Source: Cheilinus undulatus (taxonomy: Eukaryota > Chordata > Actinopteri > Labriformes > Labridae). Taken from it: a stretch of DNA of 64,000 nucleotides. Each line of letters opens with the position of its first letter. Position 1 is the stretch's first letter. The translations under genes were made by a program, and so were the position numbers. Where the stretch lies: positions 29,887,855-29,951,854 of the forward strand of contig NC_054867.1 of assembly GCF_018320785.1 (NCBI RefSeq), written 5' to 3'. Below, one piece after another: positions 50,543 to 62,079 of this stretch. The notes beneath the pieces are model-generated. The model saw nothing but the letters and a program-made list of their open reading frames with translations, had not been told where the DNA came from and did no database searches.

Positions 50543-50556
50543 GCGTGACGTCACGC
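50543..50556. promoter_or_regulatory. irf6: Palindromic CRE (TGACGTCA) at the irf6 promoter
   Basis: GCGTGACGTCACGC is a perfect 14-base palindrome containing the full cAMP-response/ATF element TGACGTCA at 50,546-50,553. It lies just upstream of, or at, the start of the predicted non-coding first exon of irf6, inside a CpG-rich patch (about 50,490-50,820). Confidence 0.6.
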
Positions 50557-50559
50557 TGT

Positions 50560-50819
50560 ACCTGAGTTTCGGTGAGGGAAGGGGGGAAGAGCCGAGGCGA
50601 GGGAACAACATCAGCTCCAAAAACGAACCTTACATAAATATTTCTCTGGTTGTTTATGCTCACACTCCGCGGGGAAACAGTTTATCGGTGAATTTTGGTC
50701 AGAGAGAGTCTGCAGGAGGTTTTTGGCGCGTTTTCTGAGGAAACAGACGTTTTTAGTCCCAGCTGTTGGTCAGTAGGCCGACGAGGGAAAGACCCGTCCT
50801 ACTTCCTGGTTTTGTGCAG
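50560..50819 (+). other. irf6: Predicted non-coding first exon of irf6
   Basis: GTGCAG|GTATGTATG at 50,820 is a strong donor, and the first coding exon opens after TCGTCAG at 51,146, five bases before the ATG. A leader exon ending at 50,819 is therefore expected. The left boundary is only estimated from the CpG-rich patch. Confidence 0.5.
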
Positions 50820-51150
50820 GTATGTATGTCCTTATTTATTTAGTGTCGCGTTTGATAGCTTTGATAGTTAAACATATGAGTAACAGTCTACATACTGTAG
50901 TTTTACTCTTTAACCGGGCAGCATGGCCTTAACATTCACAGTCTGCTCTCTAAGTCATTTAACATGAATACAAGGAGAAGACAAAGTCAAGGTGTGGACA
51001 TGTTTGGAGAATCCGGACATGCAGGATTTAGGTGAACAGTGCTGCAGCTTTGTTTGTCTCTGGTTTCATGGAAGATTCCAGCAGTTAGGAGGAATGATTT
51101 AGCAGTAATCCAGGCAGAGGGCTGATCTGTGTTTTATCTCGTCAGTCGGG

Positions 51151-54100
51151 ATGTCTGTCACCCCTCGACGTGTCCGGCTGAAGCCCTGGCTGGTGGCTCA
51201 GGTGGACAGTGGGAGATACCCGGGTCTGGTGTGGATTGACCGCGAGGCCATGCGCTTCAGGATCCCATGGAAACATGCCACGAGACACACACCACAGCAC
51301 GAGGATGAGGACACCATATTTAAGGTTTAAACTCTTAACATATGACTGAAAACAGTTGAAACAGAAATGCACGATGCACTTTTGTTTACTTAAGGTCAGA
51401 ACGTGCAAATGTTTGCTCTGCTGCACAGGTAGGAGCTGGGCTCTCATATTTTGTAGGGCTGCGTTAAACACGTTATGATATTTAACACCATAACAATAAA
51501 ACAAAAATATAGGAGCTCATTAATTGGTAGTTTCTTGTTTTCTATCTTCAAAATTTGCAGGCAAACTCCTGCAGACTGTCTACATGTAAATACATTGACA
51601 ATGTTATGGTGCAATAAAGTTGCCAATCTTTTAGTGTAGGGGGTTTCAAAGTTTGGGAAGTGAGCCTCCCCTGAGAAAAAGGAATTTAGTCCCACCTTCA
51701 TAAAATATGTGATTAAAACAACAATATTTTCAAACATTTATGTTTTATCTTTACGCATTTTAAGTGTTACATTTTTTATTTTTTGGTATGCATGTGTGTT
51801 TAAACATTCATCTTTCCCAGGTAATCAGTTATTTGGTTTAAGTAATGCTCTTCACTCTAATTTAGTGAGAACTATGAGTTTAGATCTATGCAGTTGATGC
51901 AGCATTGCATGACTGTTGATCATCCTCCACCGTCAGCCTTGCCTGGTACTTACTTTTGATCACTGTCAGTGCTAAAAACCTGCACTTGCACAGGCTGTCT
52001 TAGAGGTTAAGGCTCTAAATGTCTGTGCCCTTCAGTGACCAAAATTCCTTTTACTTATTGTCACATAATTCCCTCTGGTTTATTTGATAGATTTAGTGCT
52101 TTTATCTCAATATAACCCCAGGGTTTACACAGCCTTATGCTTTCATTAGCTTGTGCATCTTTGCTTATTAAACTCAGTGGCCATTGAGCATCATCAGGAC
52201 CAATGCAGGAAAATCCTAACTTTAACTGGTTTATGGATGCGCACCTCCCCTGAAATGCCAAGTGCCATTATGTTAAGAAATGGTTTTCCTTTCAAAATAA
52301 GACAAAAGAAAATCTGCACATTCTGGTGGGAAAAATCCAGTATAAAAATTGGTGGACTATTGGTATGCAGAAAAACATGCTTAACCCTGACAGTGATAAT
52401 GATACCTGCATTTGGTGTTCCTCCAGGCGTGGGCTGTGGAGACTGGGAAGTTCCAGGAAGGAGTTGATGAACCTGATCCAGCAAAGTGGAAAGCTCAGCT
52501 CAGATGTGCCTTGAACAAAAGCCGAGAATTTAACCTAGTCTATGATGGCACAAAAGAGGTTCCCATGAATCCTCTGAAGATATATGACGTCTGCGACATT
52601 CCACAGCCGCTCAGCAACCAAGGTAAGTCTATTTCAATTTTTAATCACATTTATGTGCAACTCAAGCATGTTTACCTGTTCAAAATGCTGCTCACCTCCC
52701 AGGCTCCTCAGACGCTGGTTCTTGGACGCCGCATGATGATGATGGTGGTGAAGAAGATGTTCCACATACACCAGAGTCGCTCCCACCATATCCATCCAAC
52801 GGTAATAAACTTCCCATCATTTGATAGTTATTTACATGCCCACATTTCCTTGTAATTATTAGTTTAACACATATTAATGTTTTTTTGTTTTCCCATCTTT
52901 AGGCACCAGCCCCTCTCCTCTCATCATGTGGTCTCCTATGGGCTCAGAGTCATCTATGCAGCCCCAAAGTGGCCCCCCATCAAACCAGGGTTGGCCCAAA
53001 GAGGAGCCTGGAAAAATCTGGCCCAAAGAGGAGCCAGGAAAAATCTGGCTTAAAGAAGAACCAAGTAAAATCTGGCCCAAAGAGGAGCCTGCAGATGTGG
53101 AGATGCAGCCCACACCCCTTAGTGATATGCCACCTGCTCCTCTGCCGGATCACTCCATGCAGCCTGTTCCACCACCTGAAGCACTGTTTGCCTCTCCAGA
53201 AACCTGGATCAGTTCTCTACCGAGTAAGTGACTCATCTTCATTTTGCTGTGAAGAGACAGGTACACAATTGAATTACTAGATCAGTCACTTTAAAGCTGT
53301 AGCAATTCTAATATTCCTCTCAGAACTTAAACAATGCATCTAGACCTTGAGTAGGACCATACTTACAGGAAGGCAGCCATCTGCCACAAATGGATGGGCT
53401 AGGATGGGATAAAGGGAAAGAACAGAGCTTGTGGCTTAAACAGCAAAAATGTGACAATCTCAATCAGTTGATCTTTAAATTAATGCTAATGCCTTACTAA
53501 TGTCATGATACAAGACAATAGGAATGGACCACATCACAGGATACTGAAAAAAATAGCTGAAGTTTTACATAAATTTCCATCATAGCGATAGTGCTCTGAT
53601 ATTTATCATAGATTCTTTGGAGTGTGTGTCCATTTCCACCAGCAGCATCACATCCTATGTGTGAAGATGCTTTCAAAGTGATAACAGAACTCCTGTTATT
53701 GATGCTAGGGAAATTTGGAGAAGGTTTGATGGTATTAAGAAACGGATACCGCCCAATTCTGCTAGACAACACAAGTACGTCTAGACCATGGTCCTTATTT
53801 TATTTAAAAAGACATAACATAAATCCACTATTCACAGCACTTGGCAACGTAACATAGATAAGTAAATGTGTCTAGAAAATCATCCTTTAAATAGAAATGC
53901 CAAACAGAACCAGACTCTGCTCGTTTCCATAGCAAGGACTCTCACAGTCTCTGAGTTTCAAGGGAAAAGGCCAGGACTGCACATTGACCATTTATTCTGT
54001 GTCTTTATCATCATGATAAAGCACAACATTAGGCTGTATGATTCCTGCATGAGGGCAATTCATTATAGATTCCCTTTAATAGAGATGCTGCATGTGTGTC

Positions 54101-57100
54101 TCTCATTATCAGTCTCTGCTTATTTGTTCTTGTTATACTAAGAAATCTGCTAAAAGCAGTATTTTCCCCGGATAAATGTAGCTACTATGGCCTTGAATTT
54201 CTAATAAGTTAGTCAGTACAGTGCTGCATGTCCTGCTTACATGCATTGCTGAGGGAAGGGACAGGGGTGCTTTATTAGGACAAATGCTTGTGTGGAAAGT
54301 TTATGTTAAAATAAAAGGCGGATGCAATTGTTTCCAAAATTCACAGCATGATTTTATTACAGAAAATGTTTTTTATCAAACATTTGTTGGTTGTTGTTTG
54401 AAACAAGATCTTCATATCACTTTTATCAAAAACAAGCTACAGATAACTTGATGAGCTGAATTATCAGCCTGTCTCATTCAGGCTGCTGCAGCTGTCCACT
54501 GTAACGTTCTTTCATGGTCTTATATGGAAAATCTATGTTATGAACTGGGCTTGACAGAAAAAATCACTTGCACATTTAAAAGCAACAAATTAACTTCTCA
54601 TAGCTTTCAGACTAGAGAGGTGTGTGACAGACGCCTGTCTGAGCGGCAGATTAGCTTCACAGTGCTGAAAAACTATTGGCAAATGAGAAAGAAGGCAATG
54701 TTTTATCAAGTTGTTATTTTTTCTAGGCCAGTGGGAAAAACATGCAACCAAAATATATCTTTCATTACTTATAGACTCAAGTGTTATGTTTATGGCTCAA
54801 ACCAACAAGCTTATTGATTCATCATTGAAAATAAGTGAGAAGGACAAGTGGTGTACTTACAAGGCTATGAATGGTAGGTTTTATTTCATTTTCAAAAATA
54901 ATCCGTATGCTTTGGACTATTTTTAGTGACTGTGTTAATGTCCTTGTGTGTATTTATAGCAGCAGGGTGGTGTTCATAATATCAACTTTATATCAACCAT
55001 CACCATAGAAACTGAGGTTGTAATGGAGTATGTCTTCTATTTAAGCCTCATGGATGAGTGGATTTGTCTGTGGTTTGGAGAAGAGAATTGAATCAGTAAC
55101 ACAAAAAATACCATTTCAGTCAGGACCACTTTACCATGAAACACACATGATTTGTGGTCTATAAATGTTATCTTTATTAGCAGTTATTAATTTGTTTTCA
55201 TTGCTATTGTTTATATTTGGTGTGGCTGTTCTGGGATCCTTCTGCCCTTCCACAAGTGTAAGGAAAGCATTAAGCAGGAATAGTACACATTCCTGCTCTT
55301 CCTGTGCCTACAATGATAGCCTGAGGCAGGGAGAGAAGAAGCAAAAAAAAACCAGAGCAGAGCAGGCATCATTGGCAGCAAAATTACATTAAGTCAGATA
55401 TAGCATATAGGAGAAGCTGGGGTGGAGGAGGGTTGAAAAAATCAACTTGCAGAGGGAAAGCATAACTAGAGCAGTTTGAATATGGCAGCATGAGTGCAAT
55501 CAGCCGATGGCATGCTTAAGCAGCTGGCTGTCAGCTGTAAAAACCTTGTGGGAGATCAGCTGGTCTCAAATATATGGCGGCGCTTTGCTCGGTGAACTAA
55601 CACTATACACTTGATTAGTAAAACTTGAGGAATTCAGGTCCAGAGTTTGAAATTATGCTTTCTTTATGATTGCAGTGTTTTTTTTAATAAATTAAAGCAC
55701 CTGTGAGGACTTCTTCGGTGGTTGCAAACAGACTGAAATGAATACTAATGCTGCTTTATTTGCTTCAAAAGCAAACAGGACTGTGACATGTTTATTATTC
55801 CCATATTGTTATTTTTAATGCCTGGAGCTGCTGCAGTGGGATAGCTATCTGACAACTGAAAGAGCCTTTATTTTCATAACAAGAATTCTCATTGAGGGAT
55901 ACATTTTATTGTGAAAAGGTAACAGGATGAGATCTATGACCAGAAAACATTTATTGCACATGTATTGGACAGATTCAGCAAAGATACGATGTACTGCTTT
56001 GGGGTGCCAAATTGACAAAAACTAAAGATTTCTGAATGGAACCTTAAATTTCTTTAATCTCTAACATGTTTATTCACCTGTCTCTTATGTAGTGACAGAC
56101 CTGGAAGTGCAGTTCCAGTACAGAGGGAGGGAAATGTGTCCCACAGCCACCGTCAGTAACCCTCAGGGCTGCAGGCTCTTCTTCGGAGACTTGGGCCCCA
56201 TGGTGAACCAGGAGGAGCTGTTTGGCCCTGTCAACCTGGAGCAGCTGCGCTTCCCGACCACAGAGCACATCACCAATGACAAGCAGAAGGTCTTCACCAA
56301 CCGCCTGCTGGATGTCATGGACAGAGGCCTCATCTTGGAGGTCAGCGGTCATGATATCTACGCCATCCGTCTCTGCCAGTGTAAGGTGTACTGGTCTGGC
56401 CCCTGTGCCCCAAATACAGCTGCACCAAACCTCATAGAGCGTCAGAGGAAAGTCAAACTCTTCTGCCTGGAGTCCTTCCTCAGTGGTAAGTCCAGTGCTC
56501 ACTTCTGATAAATTGTAAAGTGAGTCTGGTTGTTTTGGGTTTATATACACACTGTGGTCTATAAGACTTAAATGTATTTGCAGGAGTCATTGCCCATCAA
56601 CGTGGACTGACATCAAGCCCTCCTAACTTTGAAATTGACTTGTGTTTTGGAGAAGAGTGGCCCGATGGGAAGCCCAGAGAGAGGAAACTCATCATGGTTC
56701 AGGTGAGGAAGGATTCTTGAAGAAAGACTTGGATATAAGTAATGATCCTTAGTAGTTATTAAACAACAGTTGAGGTTGCTTGCAGTTGCATGATTGTGAT
56801 GCACAAATGTCAAATGTGGGGCAGGAAATGAAGAACACTAGTAACATATACTGTAGGTTGTTTGCAATCACGTGATCCCAAAGATCTGTTGGGGGTCAGG
56901 AGGTGGGGGCCATCAGAAATTAATAGGAATGGAGGAAAGTTAGTACTTAACACCTCTAAATGGACCTCTGAGCTGTAATTATTATCAGAAAATTCTGCAT
57001 ACAGCGAATATGATACTCAAACTTTCCAAAAAAGTGAATATCACAAACTACTCAGTCCTGCAGACCTCATAGCATCTAGCGTCACCTATCCATATAAAGG

Positions 57101-60040
57101 GAAACAAGAATCTTGAAGAGTCTAGTACTTAGCTAAGAGAATAGCTGGGGTAAGGTCCCGAGAGATGATGAGCCTGTGCTACAAAATGGCACTTTTCACA
57201 CTAACTAGTTCCCCTTTTAGTGCCAGGTCCCTTCCCCATCCTTTGTAGTTACTTAGTTAATCCACAGGTAAGAAGCCAAACTGGTACCAAATGAAGAGCC
57301 GTTCAGAGCCAAACAACTATAGAGACAGGTTTCCTGTCACAACAAGTGAGACGGTTGTCAGCCGAGGAAACTCCAGCAAGATCATAGTTCAGTGAGTTAA
57401 ACCCTAACAAAACTGTTCTGAACCATATTGGCTAACCATTTTGTGGAAATGGACCATACACATGTCATACAAGTGTTGTATGACTCTGCTTTTCCAGGCT
57501 TAAGACTGATGTCCTGTTGACTTCTGTTTCTTTGTGACTTTTAAAACTTTTTAATCAATTTTTATCTGAACATTTTACTACTTTGAGGACACAAACGCAG
57601 CATAAAGATGAAGAATGTTTATATTTTCACTAGGTCTGTTAATATAAACGCGTTAACACTTGTGATTAATCCGGAAAGCCTTAAAGAAATAGTAACGCAA
57701 TTTAATCATATGACTTAGTTTGACCACAGCTTCCTCCTGTAGTCCTCCTGTGCTGTTTACGTCCCTGGGGTGAAAAGGTTAAAGGCGGGTCAAACACAGC
57801 CAGCAGTGATGAGTGAGGAGACAGACCTAGGTCTGCTTCACGGCAAATTTCGATTTAAAAAGCTGCCTAATGGAAGCCTGGATGAAACAAAAGATGTGTG
57901 TACATACTGTGGTGATAAACTGTCTTTACTCCGAAGTACAACAAGTCTGAAGTACCACCTCCTGGCACAACGCATCTTTGCTAATGCAAACAAAGATGCT
58001 AACAACAACACGAGATCAAGCTACACCAGCGCAGTCCAGCAGACCCGATCGCTAATGGGTCACCAAAGACTGCAGACCATTGACATTGTTGATGAAAGGG
58101 GCTTGAAGACATCATCCGGGTCACCTCGGATGACCTGTACCACAGAACACCTGCGAGAACTCTTGTAACATCAGTCAGCAACTTCAGCTACCTCGGGATA
58201 ACAGCACACCTGATCATTCACTTTACAGCACGAGTTATTTTGTGCCTAATGTGTTTGTCTGCTGGGCTTGTTGGCAGTTTATAAAAATCGTTCAGTGAAT
58301 TAAGACACTCTGATTTATAAACCCCAATAAGTTTAAAACTCTAGTTTGTTTAATATTTCTTCATTTAAAGACCATACTTGTACTAATTCATCTCAAACAA
58401 ACATACAAGTAAATGGTAGTATTTTAAATGTTAATTTATAGATAATAATGATAATAGTAATATTAATACATTTTTTAGTAAAAGGCGCTCTCAAAGTGCT
58501 GTACATGAAGTTAAAATAACGAAAATAAACACTTGATAATAAAAATGTTTAAAAATCAAAAAACTACTAAAATCAAAGAAATGCTGTGATTAGTCATGAT
58601 TAATCACAGCATAGTGATGTGATTAACTTGATTAGTTTTTTAATCAATTGACAGCACAATTTTTCACACTTTAATGCTTGTCATAATCCTTAACAGCCCA
58701 AAACAGGGCCTTTTTGGTAGTGTTTCTCTATGCAGAAATCACTACTTGCCTCCTAATGGGTGTTTTTAACTGCTGCGTGAAATCATCTGCAAAGAATCTA
58801 TAAATGGGAACTAAGGAAAGTTAGTATATTGAAACTCTAAATGGACCTGCATGTTGCAATCATAATTATGAAATTTCTGCATATAGTAAGTGTGATTTCT
58901 GAATTTAACAAAAAATTAATTTCTTCTCCCCACAGATTAACTGATTTACCTAGCAGGAAGGAGGTCAGTTTTACATATTACATAGTCTTGTAGACCTCCT
59001 CACAACAGACAGCTAGCCAGATGAAGAGACAAGAGTCTTGAGGGGTCTTGTACTGACCTAAGAGGCTATCCAGGCTTTAGATGGAGGTTTTTAATCCATG
59101 TCTGTCCGTGTTTCTTCGTGACCTTTTTCAATTAATTGTGTCACCATTCTAGGACTCAAAATTAGCTTTAGAGGGTCTTTTTTAACAACCTGAATGGCTT
59201 CGCTTTGCTTTGTCAATTTGATAGTGCTTCCTGCCTTACATCTGCAAACATCCTCACCAGCCTGTTGTAAAGGGGCTAGACTCCTCACTTTAAAGCTCCT
59301 ATGAGAGTTTGTATTTGGTTATTACCAGACAATTGATTCTGATGTCTTTTTTTATTGCCTGTAAAAGCAAACAAAACCATTAGTGACAAGATTGATTGTC
59401 TCTTTATGATCATATTAATGCATGAAGGTGCTGCTGCTGGGTAGGCGTCAGACTGTACTAAAATATTGTGTTTTTACTTTCCCATGACAAAGACGATCAG
59501 TGATTTGATAAGTTTGAAAATTAAAAAAAATACAAAGTTTATATATAGGACGAGGTAAGTATAAGATTTAAATAATATCCTCCAACATTCAAATTAAAGC
59601 AGACAGAAAGGTTCCTAACAACAGCTTTACCTCAATTAGTATTACAAATTGGTATCAAATATGTGAAAACACAAAAGACAGTTAATCTCTTTTTGTTTAA
59701 AATTTTTAGATTTATATAAGAAAATAAACATCACCGCTTAACTTTTACTGTAACATTTTCATTTATTTAAAGTCTGTAATTTTAGTCTTTATTTTGTCCC
59801 TGGCTGCAGGTCATTCCTGTCGTGGCCCGTATGATAAGCGAGATGTTCTCCAGTGACAACACGCGATCCTTCGACAGTGGCAGTGTTCGCCTGCAGATTT
59901 CAATCCCCGATATCAAAGACAACATAGTGGCCCACCTGAAACAGTTGTACTGTCTGCTGCAGACCCATCAGGGTCAGGACGGCTGGGCGCTGCCCCCCGG
60001 CCCAGGCCTCAACATCGCCCAGGCTCTACAGGCGCAGTGA
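51151..60040 (+). CDS. irf6: Interferon regulatory factor 6
   Basis: Seven coding exons: 51151-51324, 52427-52622, 52703-52801, 52903-53223, 56093-56485, 56584-56702 and 59810-60040, in phase, 510 residues (human 467). The N-terminal winged-helix DNA-binding domain (1 to about 115) has the five IRF tryptophans at 13, 28, 40, 60 and 79 and conserves Arg84, a DNA-contact residue mutated in human popliteal pterygium syndrome. [20 protein letters not shown] marks IRF6 rather than IRF5. The linker is acidic and Pro-rich, with a four-copy repeat at 187-222. The IRF association domain (about 266-490) includes [33 protein letters not shown] and [21 protein letters not shown]6 is a transcription factor that drives keratinocyte and periderm differentiation and craniofacial development. 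Intron 7 contains an hAT relic. Confidence 0.96.
52992..53099 (+). repeat. irf6: In-frame coding minisatellite in irf6 (4 x 27 bases)
   Basis: Four tandem 27-base units encode [27 protein letters not shown] and WPKEEPADV (residues 187-222). The first two units differ by one base and the third is the most diverged. Human IRF6 has a single similar motif (WPKTEP) at the matching linker position. Each unit carries a Pro/Leu-Lys-Glu-Glu core that fits a loose sumoylation consensus. Confidence 0.92.
53224..56092. other. irf6: irf6 intron 5
   Basis: This 2.9-kb intron shows no exon, transposon ends or tandem repeat that I can recognise. Open frames in it are short and have no recognisable product. 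Confidence 0.5.
57631..58658 (+). mobile_element. hAT transposon relic with a BED-finger ORF, irf6 intron 7
   Basis: The ends TAGGTCTGTTAAT and ATTGACAGCACA form imperfect inverted termini of the GCTGTCAAT type. They are flanked by ATTTTCAC (57,623-57,630) and TTTTTCAC (58,660-58,667), a 7/8 match consistent with the 8-base hAT target duplication. Sub-terminal GATTAATC and TTAATCAC motifs are present at both ends. At 1.03 kb it is a third or less of an autonomous element and lacks the transposase catalytic region. Confidence 0.8.
57809..58168 (+). pseudogene. Truncated hAT transposase N-terminus (BED zinc finger)
   Basis: The frame, from MSEETDLG, has a BED-type finger: [20 protein letters not shown] then HLLAQR. 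The two cysteines and the first histidine are present, but the final zinc ligand expected after HLLA is absent (QR in place of a KH-type pair). The frame ends at 58,168 after about 120 codons, with no dimerisation or catalytic hAT domain. An in-frame ATG at 57,770 would add 13 residues. It sits wholly inside the transposon relic, so it is not a host gene. Confidence 0.7.
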
Positions 60041-60813
60041 AGCAGGACGCCCTGTGAATTATTCTGTTTTATATCTGTGTATGTTTGTCACTGCTACTGA
60101 GAGTTACTACTGTTGGCAAAGAAGTACTTATGTGTAACCAGTTTAGAAGTGTGCACAATACTGTAGGTGTTTTTAGCTCCTTGTTAGAACTGTGATGATA
60201 CTTTTCTGTATATAGCTGTTGTTTTTCCATGCCTGTATTAGCCTGGATAATGTGTGAAGGGGCCTGTAGACAGATGGATGACTTCATGGGCCAAAGTCCT
60301 GCTTGCTGTGAGGGAACATTTAGCAAAGTTAATGAGTTACAAACTGATCTGTTATCACCAAACTTTCCTGGAAGCAAGAAACAGGGCAGAAATATTTTTT
60401 TGTTTTGACCTCATAACATGTTTGTAGTAACAAATTGAGTATTGGTTTTGTAAAATTTGAATTATATACAGGCAAAATATGAATTTTGCTTTTATTTTTG
60501 AAAGCTGTAAAGGTATTAGAGATCTTATTAGCCTGTGAGCATGTGTTTTAAAATTTAAATCCCATGGCTGAAAAAAAGTCTGCTCTTGGCCTACAGTTTG
60601 GTCTTGAATGACTATATTCCTCATTTTTTCTGTGGGATATTTTTATTCATGTTTTATTTTAGCGACTATTGTTTTCATGCAGACGTAAAACTTAACTACA
60701 TTCAGCCTTTTTGGATCTGTTTTATTATGGAGGCCACTGCACTTTGAGGTGCTGAAGTATGTTTTGTTTCCAGTTAAATGTAAGCACATTTATCATATGA
60801 TTGTATTCTTACC

Positions 60814-60819
60814 AATAAA
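60814..60819 (+). terminator. irf6: irf6 poly(A) signal
   Basis: AATAAA lies about 775 bases downstream of the irf6 stop codon, implying a 3' untranslated region of about 0.8 kb. No earlier AATAAA is obvious between the stop and this site. Confidence 0.6.
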
Positions 60820-61159
60820 AATTACTAAAAAACATAGGAGTGTATGGATTTACTTATAAACATTGTGCAGCATTTTTATGTTTGTGTCACAGCTGAGTGA
60901 GTGAAGTCAAAGCAGACTGGCCTTTATTAAACAGAATATGCTGTGCTCATGCAGCAGGCCTGACCTCCAGTGGTTCAGATCAACAACAGCTAGTCTGGAT
61001 TAAACGTACACTGTACTCTAAAGCATTGCCTCCTAACGTTTGTCCTTGAACCTTCTCAACCCACTTACTTTAATCTAAATAAAGGCAGACCAACCCAGGA
61101 TGACCTGACCACATGGCTACCATGCCCCCCATGTTCATAAATCTAAATAAAATCAATTC

Positions 61160-61590
61160 TAACTAGGGCAGGCAAATGTTTAGAATTTTGAATTGTAGTT
61201 TAATCTCAGAATTGTGATAAATCTCCCATTTTCACAAGTAAAAATCCACTTTTTTCATTTAACTGTTAATGTTTAATTTTGGACACTTTACACATCAGAT
61301 GATTGACTTCCTCCATAGATACAGGCCTGCTTTTATTTTGAAAGAAAATGAGAAACTTTGGATAGATCAGAGATTATGAAATGGACTTAACCACAGAAGA
61401 AGGAACCTGTCATGGATTGATGGGAAATAAGGGAACAGTAAAAAGGCAAATGTACGATAACACAAACTGCAGATAATTTTTGACTTGTCCACTGAGCTGT
61501 CCTTGATTTTTTTTTTAATGAAATGAGACATTCAAAGGAGCAGTGGTGGACTTTGTTATATTATTTTACATCACTGTGGCTGTAGGAAGA
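61160..61590. repeat. Decayed hAT-like MITE copy
   Basis: ACAGGCCTGCTTTTAT, CTTAACCACAGAAGAAGGAA, GTCCACTGAGCTGTC and GGAGCAGTGGTGGACTT follow the same order as in the element at 44,689-45,205 (for example ACAGACCTGCTTTTAT and GTCCACTGAACTGTC). The ends are worn, so the boundaries are approximate. Confidence 0.6.
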
Positions 61591-62079
61591 TGCCACCGTG
61601 GTTCCCAAACTTTTCCACCACCAAAATAACAGCATCAGAGACCGGGGGATCCCCACCTTCCCTGGAGGTGTATAAGGCATTCAATGTTCTTAAAAGCATC
61701 AGGTACAAATTGGGAGTATTACCGGGAGTTTTGTACATTTGACTTCTATTTAAGCACAAATCTAAGAAATGAGCTATGTCTTTGGTGATTACTCCATCGG
61801 GATGTCTTTGTGAAAGGAAAAGGAATTATGAGGCCAACAGCAGGATAGGAAACACCCCCTTATGGGGTCTAGACACTGGTGGTGAAGAAGGATGCATGAT
61901 GTGATACAGGACGAGCATCTGAAGAGCTGGACCTGTGGACACTGATGAACACAACAGGATATGACAGGGTGAAAAAGGGCCACACTGATCCACACTGTAG
62001 ACAAACTGAGAGCAGCAGAGAGGTGAGTTAAGTTTTAACAGTAAGATGATTGGTCCATAGAGGACTTGTCTAGATATGG

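Noticed and set aside
52874-53113. Minus-strand repetitive open frame (LGQIFPGSS repeats)
   Set aside because: It is the antisense reading of the coding minisatellite in irf6 exon 5.
61789-62004. Cys-rich minus-strand open frame
   Set aside because: No signal peptide, splice support or conserved cysteine spacing that I recognise; it lies among transposon remains.
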